Of a stretch of 6,812 nucleotides of DNA, positions 1 through 5,422 are shown piece after piece. The position numbers and the translations under genes were made by a program. The stretch is from contig PLAX01000199.1 in the NCBI GenBank assembly GCA_003135255.1, positions 1-6,812 on the forward strand, written 5' to 3'. The notes below the pieces were generated by a model, which ran no database searches, was not told the origin of the DNA, and saw only the letters and a program-made list of their open reading frames with translations. This DNA is from Candidatus Dormiibacterota bacterium (lineage in GTDB: Bacteria; Chloroflexota; Dormibacteria; Aeolococcales; Aeolococcaceae). Numbering within the stretch: position 1 is the stretch's first letter; each line of letters starts with the position of its first letter.

Positions 1-2
1 TC

Positions 3-551
3 TTCGCCTGGCGCCAGCCGGGGCTCCCCGAGAATCTCTGCCTGCTCCGAATGGACGGCAGTCCCTGGATCGTCTCGATCGCCGCGGACCGCATCGGCTA
101 CGTGGAGTTCACGCCGTTCGAGAAGCTGCTCCTCGGGCGGGCAGCTCCTGGCCTCGCCGCCGTGCTGGCCCACCAGGGTGCCAGGGACGCTGTGCTGGCC
201 GCCTTTGAGCGGCGCCTGGAGGACGCTGCCGACGCCCTGGAGGCGGATCTCCTCGTCTACACGCGGGCGCTTGCCGAGGAGGGTCGCGAGGGCATCGTGG
301 CGGCCGTCCACGACTGGCTGTTGTCAGGCGAGCTGCTGAGGGTCGGGGCTGCAGTCCACGTGGTCGCCCGGCTGGGACTGACCGAGCTCGAACCCGAGCT
401 CGCGCATCTGGCGGAGATGCTGCGCCGTGACCAGCTGCCGGGACCCACCGTCTATCGCTCGAGCCCGGTGCTCCGCGAACGCTGGCGCATCCGCTTCGAC
501 CGTCGCCTTGCCGAGGCGATCGCGGTTCTGGAGACCATCCGCTCGGGTTGA
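3..551 (+). CDS. Unrecognised helix-rich protein, 3' part (partial at left edge)
   Basis: I do not recognise this family. The frame is open from base 3 to the TGA at 549-551, giving at least 182 residues. The first ATG is at 51, but the 16 codons before it also read as protein-like sequence (FAWRQPGLPENLCLLR), so the gene most likely begins left of the window and the ATG at 51 is internal. Visible content: a short segment that could be beta-strand (SPWIVSIAADRIGYVEF), then a long run of amphipathic, Ala/Leu/Glu/Arg-rich helices to the C-terminus, including the HEAT-like stretch VARLGLTELEPELAHLAEML. There is no membrane segment in the visible part and no obvious catalytic motif. It converges on tadC, 43 bp away, and is not part of the pilus transcription unit. 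Codon use (GC-rich third positions) matches its neighbours. It is sure as a coding region; its function is unknown. Confidence 0.72.
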   Translation, partial: FAWRQPGLPENLCLLRMDGSPWIVSIAADRIGYVEFTPFEKLLLGRAAPGLAAVLAHQGARDAVLAAFERRLEDAADALEADLLVYTRALAEEGREGIVAAVHDWLLSGELLRVGAAVHVVARLGLTELEPELAHLAEMLRRDQLPGPTVYRSSPVLRERWRIRFDRRLAEAIAVLETIRSG

Positions 552-594
552 CCACCCCGGCCGCCGGGTTCGCCCCCGTGCGTCCGGTCCGGGC
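552..594. terminator. Convergent gap with GC hairpin, possible bidirectional terminator
   Basis: These 43 bp separate two genes that converge (the + strand gene ending at 551 and tadC ending at 595). The gap contains the inverted repeat CCCGG-ccg-CCGGG at 556-568 (5-bp stem, 3-nt loop), followed on the + strand only by TT and then C-rich sequence. Two converging stops make a terminator expected here, and U-poor GC hairpins are common in high-GC bacteria. The stem is short and could be chance in DNA this GC-rich. Confidence 0.3.
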
Positions 595-1527
595 TCACTT
601 GAAGCCGAACTCCTGGAGAACCTGCAGGGCGGCGGGGCCGAGAAGGACGACGAAGAGGGTGGGGAAGATGCAGCAGGCCATCGGGAAGAGCATCTTCAAC
701 GGGGCCTTCGCGCCGGTTTCCTCGGCTCGCTGGCGGCGGCGCCGCCGGATCTCCTCGGACTGGATGCGCAGCACGTTGGCGATGCCGACGCCGAGCTGCT
801 CCGACTGGATGATCGCCTGGATGAAGTTGTTCAGCTCATCCACCTTGTTGCGCCTCGCCATGTCGTCGAGTGCCTCGATGCGCGGGCGTCCCAGTCGGAT
901 CTCGTTGAGCACCTGGTTGAACTCGGAGGCGAGAGCGTTGCGGTACTTGTCGCAGACCCGGCCCAGGGCGGCGTCGAAGCCGAGTCCGGCCTCGACGCTG
1001 ATGGTGAGGAGGTCGAGTGCCGATGGCAGTGCCAGCAGGATCTCCTTCTGGCGGCCGCGCATGCGGCGGGAGATGGTGGCGTCGGGCAGCAGGTAGCCGA
1101 TGACGATGCCGGCGACGGGGCCGAGGAGGAGCTGGGGCATCGGCATCCGGAGCAGGGCGGCGAGGGCGAGCCCGAAGAAGCCGACGAGGATGACGGCGAT
1201 GATCCGCAGCACCAGGAAGCCGCCCACGGTGAGCCCCCAGGGCCTGCCGGCCAGGTTGAGCTTCTCCTGCAGGGCCTGGGTGCGCTGCTGGTTGTTCCGG
1301 GCGGCGAGACGGCGTCCCCAACGATCCAGGGTCGGCCGGAGGACCCGATCGAAGAACGGCAGGGTCATCTCCACCTCGGCCAGGCTCTGGACGGCGCGCC
1401 CGGACTCGGTGAACTGGGCGAGGCGGGCTTCCAGGAGGTCCGCCTGGGGCGACCGGGCCTGACGGAGCCAGAGGACCACGAGGGCCACCGAGCAGGCTGA
1501 GAGAGCGCCGGCGAGGTAGGCGATCAT
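595..1527 (-). CDS. tadC: TadC, Tad/Flp pilus inner-membrane platform protein (T2SSF family)
   Basis: TadC is one of two paralogous polytopic proteins that form the inner-membrane platform of Tad/Flp pili, on which the TadA ATPase acts to drive pilin polymerisation. The product is 310 residues, typical for TadC. Visible features: an N-terminal membrane helix (about 3-21); a cytoplasmic stretch; two hydrophobic segments at about 101-126 and 133-149; the type II secretion F domain at about 165-290 with the family-typical DLLTISVEAGLGFDAAL (172-188); a basic run RRRRRQR (261-267); and a C-terminal membrane helix with FPMACCIFPTLFVVLL (281-296). I chose the ATG at 1527 because it overlaps the tadB stop as ATGA (1524-1527) and has AGGA 7 nt upstream. 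A longer frame to 1605 would run 78 bases into tadB and add a hydrophilic, non-homologous leader. Its translation is probably coupled to tadB. The stop TGA is at 595-597. Confidence 0.94.
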   Translation of the reverse strand: MIAYLAGALSACSVALVVLWLRQARSPQADLLEARLAQFTESGRAVQSLAEVEMTLPFFDRVLRPTLDRWGRRLAARNNQQRTQALQEKLNLAGRPWGLTVGGFLVLRIIAVILVGFFGLALAALLRMPMPQLLLGPVAGIVIGYLLPDATISRRMRGRQKEILLALPSALDLLTISVEAGLGFDAALGRVCDKYRNALASEFNQVLNEIRLGRPRIEALDDMARRNKVDELNNFIQAIIQSEQLGVGIANVLRIQSEEIRRRRRQRAEETGAKAPLKMLFPMACCIFPTLFVVLLGPAALQVLQEFGFK

Positions 1528-2504
1528 ACCTGGATCCTGACGATCTTCTGGATGATCGCCGTCCCCACCAAGATGCTCAGGACACCCGCGCCCAGCATCA
1601 CCCAACCGAGGGTCTCCTTGATCATCGGCGCGAAGTACGACGGTTCCACGAAGAAGAGGAAGAGGGCGAGACCGACCGGCAGGAGCGTGATGATCATGCC
1701 CGACATCCGGGCCTGCGCTGTGATGGTTCGGATCTCACCGTGAATGCGCACCCGCTCACGGATCGTGTAGGCGATCGTGTCGAGGATCTCGGCCAGGTTG
1801 CCTCCGACCACGCGCTGGATCTGCACCGCGGTGACCATCAGGTCGAAGTCCTCTGACTTGTTGCGCTGCACCATGTGCTGGAGAGCGTCGTCGACGGGGA
1901 TGCCGAGCGCGATCTCGCGGGTGGCGCGGGCAAACTCCTCGGAGATGGGCGGTGACGCGTTCTTCGCCACCGTGCTCATCGCCTGGGCAAAGGAGAGACC
2001 GGCCTTGAGCGCGTTGCTGAGCAGGATGATCGTGTCTCCGAGCTGATTCTCGAAGGCGCGGGTGCGCCGGGTCTGGCGGAAGCGGAGGAAGATGCCGCTC
2101 GCGATCCAGATGACGATGGGGCAGGGGATGAAGGCGATGAATGTGCCGAAGCGCAGCCAGAAGATGGCACCGACCACCACCCCCACGCCGGCGACGATCA
2201 GCATCCATTCGGAGGCCTTGAGCCGCAGCCCGGCCTTCTGGAGGTCCTCGGCGAGCTTGCCCGCGTAAGAGCCCCGGGCGAACACCGGGTTGATGGCGTC
2301 GGTGAAGCTGTCGAGAGCATCGCGGAGGGGGTTCCCGCTCTTGATCCGCTCGGGCTGGGGGGGCCGCTGACCGCCCATGTACGCGCTCAGCCGGCGGGCC
2401 ACCTCGTCGGCCTCCGTCCGGCTCCGGGTCGCGATCAGGGCGACCCAGCAGAGCAGGAAGCAGGCCACCAGGACCGCCGCGAGCAGGGGAAGGAAGTCGG
2501 TCAT
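1524..2504 (-). CDS. tadB: TadB, Tad/Flp pilus inner-membrane platform protein (T2SSF family)
   Basis: TadB partners TadC in the inner-membrane platform of Tad/Flp pili; both are half-length relatives of GspF/PilC. The product is 326 residues, normal for TadB. Visible features: an N-terminal membrane helix at about 5-25; a cytoplasmic linker with LAEDLQKAGLRLKASEW (84-100), the usual lead-in to the second helix; paired membrane helices at about 101-117 and 121-140; the T2SSF domain at about 154-250 with LSNALKAGLSFAQAM (162-176) and the conserved VVGGNLAEILDTIA (232-245); and C-terminal membrane helices at about 268-286 and 299-317. The ATG at 2504 has a weak AGGG 7 nt upstream. It lies 41 bp after cpaB on the same strand and overlaps tadC by 4 bp, so the three genes look like one transcript. 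Nothing is broken or missing in the domain. Confidence 0.95.
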   Translation of the reverse strand: MTDFLPLLAAVLVACFLLCWVALIATRSRTEADEVARRLSAYMGGQRPPQPERIKSGNPLRDALDSFTDAINPVFARGSYAGKLAEDLQKAGLRLKASEWMLIVAGVGVVVGAIFWLRFGTFIAFIPCPIVIWIASGIFLRFRQTRRTRAFENQLGDTIILLSNALKAGLSFAQAMSTVAKNASPPISEEFARATREIALGIPVDDALQHMVQRNKSEDFDLMVTAVQIQRVVGGNLAEILDTIAYTIRERVRIHGEIRTITAQARMSGMIITLLPVGLALFLFFVEPSYFAPMIKETLGWVMLGAGVLSILVGTAIIQKIVRIQV

Positions 2505-2545
2505 TGCCGGGCCCTACGTCCGTGTGTCCTTCGGCACTCCCAGGA

Positions 2546-3454
2546 TCACGAGCCTGCGAACGCCCCGGCCAGCGACGACGGCGTCACCGGTTGGTCGGAG
2601 GCGGACGGTGCCGGGCTGGCACTGACGTTGCTCTCGATCTTGGGGACGAAGGCGCCGCTCGAGTTGGTGGTGCCGTATTCACTGGTCGGGCGGAGCACGT
2701 ACTTGAGGACGAGCGCGGGGTTGCCGCCCGCGACCGCCGTGTAATTACCGGTCAGCAGCGCGGTCATCTCCTCAGCCTGCGACCGGGTCATCTCGACCAC
2801 GAAGTAGCTGGGCGCCGACAGGCTCGGTGCGGCTGTCGTCGTCGCCGTTCCGCTCGCAGGGGTGGTGGTCGGCGCCGCGTAGCCGACTGCCAGCACCGGG
2901 ATGTCCTGGAAGACGTACTGGACCTGGTGGCTGGTCGTGGCGGAGGTGCCCAGGTCACCGATGATGTCGATCTGGTCGCCGGCCAGGATGTAGTAGCCGA
3001 CGGTCATCTGATCGACCGTGGTGTCCGGCGTTGCCCCGTGGGCCGGGATGGCCAGGGCCACGGCGTTGTTGGCGATCGGGAGCTGGTTGCCCGGAGTGGT
3101 CAGGGTCGAGGTGCCGCTCGCGCCAGGGGTGGCTTGCAGCAACTGCTCGGTGATCGGGGTCCCGGCCGAGACCGCGACGGGGAGCGTCTTCCCGATCACC
3201 TGGGTCGTGGTCGTGTAGAAGTTGGTCGGGAGATCGATGTTCAGGTACTCGCGAGTCGTGAGATCGGCCACCGAGAGCTGGGAGCCGGCGGTGATCGCCG
3301 TCGCCGCCACGACCACCGGGGTCTCGGGCTGGGCCGGAGTGGTGCTCGACGATCTGGAGACGGCGATGTAGACGACCACGCCTGCGAGCAGGGCGAAGAT
3401 GATGCCGCCAACGAGAAGGATCCGGTTCTGAGGTTTGTTGGAGGGGATCGCCAC
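2546..3454 (-). CDS. cpaB: CpaB/RcpC, Flp pilus assembly protein with SAF domain
   Basis: CpaB (RcpC) is a membrane-anchored Tad pilus assembly factor facing the outside of the cytoplasmic membrane. The 302-residue product has a basic N-terminus, one membrane helix at about 11-32, then a SAF domain at about 46-106 (VVVAATAITAGSQLSVADL at 47-65; VIGKTLPVAVSAGTPI at 86-101). The RcpC-type region follows at about 128-256: VGYYILAGDQIDIIGDL (152-168), the VFQDIPVLAVG signature (181-191) and MTRSQAEEMTALL (222-234). A Thr/Ser/Pro/Ala-rich insert (about 193-216) interrupts the RcpC part, and a Ser/Ala/Pro-rich tail (about 277-302) ends the protein. The start is GTG at 3454, set by a strong AGAGGAAA ribosome site (3459-3466) with 6 nt between its AGGA core and the start codon. 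In secretin-bearing bacteria CpaB works with the CpaC pore; no secretin gene is in view here. tadB follows 41 bp downstream. There is a 168-bp gap upstream, so this may be the first gene of its transcript. Confidence 0.9.
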   Translation of the reverse strand: MAIPSNKPQNRILLVGGIIFALLAGVVVYIAVSRSSSTTPAQPETPVVVAATAITAGSQLSVADLTTREYLNIDLPTNFYTTTTQVIGKTLPVAVSAGTPITEQLLQATPGASGTSTLTTPGNQLPIANNAVALAIPAHGATPDTTVDQMTVGYYILAGDQIDIIGDLGTSATTSHQVQYVFQDIPVLAVGYAAPTTTPASGTATTTAAPSLSAPSYFVVEMTRSQAEEMTALLTGNYTAVAGGNPALVLKYVLRPTSEYGTTNSSGAFVPKIESNVSASPAPSASDQPVTPSSLAGAFAGS

Positions 3455-3458
3455 TTGC

Positions 3459-3466
3459 TTTCCTCT
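3459..3466 (-). promoter_or_regulatory. Ribosome binding site of cpaB (supports GTG start)
   Basis: On the - strand the sequence reads AGAGGAAA, and the AGGA core is 6 nt from the GTG at 3454-3452. This is the best Shine-Dalgarno match seen in the window, and it decides the non-ATG start of cpaB. Confidence 0.75.
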
Positions 3467-3569
3467 ACTGGTACCCGCGCCGCCATCACCCCGGGCTGGG
3501 TGCGGTGCGGGACACGGTTGCTGCGGCTGAGGCCGGTCGACCGAGTGTGAACGAGACCGGCGAACTGGA

Positions 3570-3587
3570 TGTCACTGCTCGGTAACA
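3570..3587. promoter_or_regulatory. Operator-like imperfect palindrome TGTCAC-N6-GTAACA
   Basis: The half-sites TGTCAC and (reverse complement) TGTTAC agree in 5 of 6 positions around a 6-bp spacer. This layout resembles CRP/FNR-family sites (TGTGA-N6-TCACA) in spacing and in the outer TGT/ACA, though not in the inner bases. It lies about 116 bp upstream of the cpaB GTG. A single short site could arise by chance; no regulator gene is in the window. Confidence 0.25.
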
Positions 3588-3622
3588 GATGAGTGCGCCT
3601 TCTCCACACCATCGGAGGACGC

Positions 3623-5422
3623 TCATGGGTCCATCCTCCCGGTGGTCTGGGCCCGCATCAGCATCTCGAGGACATCATCCCGATAGGGGGCGATGGTCGC
3701 GATCTTGCGGAAGATCCGGAGTGCGCCGTGGTTGTCCCCGCGCAGCCGGGTGAGACGTGCGATGCGTTCCAGGTATGAAACCGCCAGATCGATGTCCTGG
3801 TCATCGATGCAGATGTCGGCCAGGCGCGCCAGGGGCGGCTCGTAGACCGGGTCGGCGCGAGATGCGGCCAGGTAGCAGTTGAGCGCCGCGTTGCGCTTGC
3901 CCAGGCTTCGGCACCGATCGCCCGCATCGAGGGCGAGCTCGGCGACGGCCTGGCCTCCGAGCTCCTGGGCGGCCTGCTGGAGCATGGCGGCGACATCGTC
4001 GCACCGCTTCTTGCGCAGCTTCTCGCCCACGCCGGCGCGGAGCGCGACGAGATCGCGCTCCGGGACGTCATCGACCGCTGGGGCGGGTGCTCCACCGTCC
4101 GCTGGCGGCGTCAAGTGCAGTTCCACCGCGTCCGGCTGGCGCACCGCCCAGCCGGACGCGATCTTGAGGGGGGTGGCTCCAGCGACCGGTGCGGGGCTCG
4201 CGGGGAGCCATCCCTCGGCCGCGTCCCGCCAGTCCTCGCGCACCTCTTGGTGAGGGGGGCCGGTCGCCGGCTCGAAGTCTGCGATGCTGGGTGCGGGCGC
4301 CGGGCTGGTGACCGGCGCCTCGCGCCTCACGGCAGGCGGCGTCCCGGGGGCCGGCCACGGGGACGACCATCGGGCCAGGTCGGGCGGCCCGCTCCGGTGC
4401 GGTGGATCAGCGGCGGGAGCCGCGGGCGAGGGCCCCACATCCTGGAAACGGGTTCCGTCGGAGGCGGACGACACCGGAAGGTCGTCGGGCGAGAGCAGCT
4501 CATCGCGGAGTCCTTCGGCGAGCGGATCGCGCGCCCCCCTCAGCGTGGGCGTCACCGGCTTTGGCCACGTCGAGGGGTCGGAGAAGGAGGCCCGACGGCG
4601 GGTCGGCGCGTGAGCCTCCACCGGCGTTTCGACCTCGCCGATGCCGGACGCACCGGAGGGCGCCGCCGTGTCCGCCACAGTCCCCTTTCCCTGTTGCGGT
4701 GCTCGGCTCGTCAGCAGGTCGTCCGGGTCGCCGATGTGGAAGCTGAACTGAGGAGGTGACGATCCGGAGCCGTCCTCCCCCGCCCCGCTGGCCACGTCCT
4801 CCTCCGCCAGGGGGTTGGTGGCGTCGGGAGGCGAACCGGGCGACTCGGGAAGGGGATACGGGAACTCCGGCTGCGGGTAGCTGAACTCCGGCGCGGCGTA
4901 CGTGGGCTCGGGGCGGGCGTACGCCGACTCGGAATCTGGATACGTGGATTCCATGAGGAGTCGGTTCGGCTCGGCAAGGGGGTACATGGGCGGGAAACGG
5001 TGCGGTTCGTCGCCGTTGGACGCGGGAGTCAAGGAGCCGACCTCGGCCAGCCGCAGCTCGGCAAAGCCAGCGGCCAGGTCGGCGCCGTCCATCGCCTCGT
5101 CGTCGTCCGGGGGAGGAGACTGTCCCGCCGCCTCGTTCCGATCGGAGCTGCTCAGCGCGTCGAGGGAGAGGAGGTACTCGTACACGTGGCGGCGCAGCCG
5201 CTTGCTGAGCGCCGGGGCGATGTCGACGGCGCCCATGTCGGCGGCCAGCTGGGTCGCGGCGTCGACGATGGAGAGCAGTCCTGCCTCGTCGAGCCGGCCA
5301 AGGCGTATGGCCTCGGCGAGTCGCTGCTCCAGAAGGTCGGCCAGACCGGGGACGTGAGGAGCCACCGTGGCGACGCCGTCCTGCCAGCCGCGCCGGATCA
5401 TCCCCAGGGTGTCGTAGCTCAT
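3623..5422 (-). CDS. TPR-like scaffold protein with low-complexity middle, Tad-locus associated
   Basis: I do not recognise this 599-residue protein as a named family. It has three parts. Residues 1-93 are a compact helical domain (GLADLLEQRLAEAIRLGRL, RLRRHVYEYLLSLDAL). Residues 94-450 are Pro/Ser/Asp/Glu-rich, probably disordered, with seven in-phase heptads (146-194) and three PLAE motifs (148, 204, 300). Residues about 455-592 are helical repeats of TPR type: ALDAGDRCRSLGKRNAALNC (497-516), then LARLADICIDDQDIDLAVSY (531-550), then RGDNHGALRIFRKIATIAPY (561-580). There is no signal peptide or membrane segment, so it is probably cytoplasmic. The ATG at 5422 overlaps the signal peptidase stop as ATGA (5419-5422) and has GGAG 8 nt upstream, so the two are probably translated together. 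Position between a signal peptidase and Tad platform genes suggests an adaptor or scaffold in export or pilus assembly, which is inference. The C-terminal TPR call is moderately sure; the first domain is unassigned. Confidence 0.82.
   Translation of the reverse strand: MSYDTLGMIRRGWQDGVATVAPHVPGLADLLEQRLAEAIRLGRLDEAGLLSIVDAATQLAADMGAVDIAPALSKRLRRHVYEYLLSLDALSSSDRNEAAGQSPPPDDDEAMDGADLAAGFAELRLAEVGSLTPASNGDEPHRFPPMYPLAEPNRLLMESTYPDSESAYARPEPTYAAPEFSYPQPEFPYPLPESPGSPPDATNPLAEEDVASGAGEDGSGSSPPQFSFHIGDPDDLLTSRAPQQGKGTVADTAAPSGASGIGEVETPVEAHAPTRRRASFSDPSTWPKPVTPTLRGARDPLAEGLRDELLSPDDLPVSSASDGTRFQDVGPSPAAPAADPPHRSGPPDLARWSSPWPAPGTPPAVRREAPVTSPAPAPSIADFEPATGPPHQEVREDWRDAAEGWLPASPAPVAGATPLKIASGWAVRQPDAVELHLTPPADGGAPAPAVDDVPERDLVALRAGVGEKLRKKRCDDVAAMLQQAAQELGGQAVAELALDAGDRCRSLGKRNAALNCYLAASRADPVYEPPLARLADICIDDQDIDLAVSYLERIARLTRLRGDNHGALRIFRKIATIAPYRDDVLEMLMRAQTTGRMDP
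4841..4987 (-). repeat. Seven in-frame 21-bp units encoding heptads xYxxPEx
   Basis: Residues 146-194 of the TPR protein divide into seven consecutive heptads: MYPLAEP, NRLLMES, TYPDSES, AYARPEP, TYAAPEF, SYPQPEF, PYPLPES. Glu is invariant at position 6 (151, 158, 165, 172, 179, 186, 193). Tyr is at position 2 in six of seven, and Pro at position 5 in the last four. At DNA level the last five units (4841-4945) still resemble each other: GAACTCCGGC opens two units and CGACTCGG opens two others on the + strand. This points to tandem duplication of a 21-bp unit, with drift in the outer copies. Confidence 0.75.

Larger units (their letters stand above)
3455..3622 (-). promoter_or_regulatory. Intergenic region upstream of cpaB, probable promoter/leader
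   Basis: This 168-bp gap between the TPR gene stop and cpaB is the longest non-coding stretch inside the - strand gene row; the other junctions are -4, 41 and -4 bp. It holds the cpaB ribosome site, an 18-bp imperfect palindrome (3570-3587), a 10-bp perfect palindrome CGGTCGACCG (3534-3543), and a 7-bp inverted repeat GCCGGTC/GACCGGC (3532-3538 and 3555-3561, 16-nt loop). On the - strand GTGACA (3575-3570) resembles a -35 hexamer in 5 of 6 positions, but no convincing -10 lies 16-19 bp below it. The region could carry both the end of the upstream transcript and the start of the cpaB-tadB-tadC transcript. Confidence 0.45.

Noticed and set aside
427..1500. Long + strand open frame opposite tadC (357 codons)
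   Set aside because: It is antisense to a clear TadC, has Gln/Glu/Gly/His-rich composition typical of reverse-frame reading of GC-rich genes, and overlaps the end of the left-edge gene.
1528..1605. Upstream extension of tadC to an ATG at 1605
   Set aside because: It would overlap tadB by 82 bp and add 26 hydrophilic residues unlike the TadC N-terminus. The ATG at 1527 has the ATGA overlap, a ribosome site and begins directly with the membrane helix.
2504..3550. Long + strand open frame opposite cpaB (348 codons)
   Set aside because: It is the complement of a recognisable CpaB, with Arg/Gly/Asp-rich low-quality composition and no domain.
4841..4987. CRISPR-like short repeat array
   Set aside because: The 21-bp units are contiguous, have no spacers, stay in frame and encode a heptad peptide inside a longer gene.
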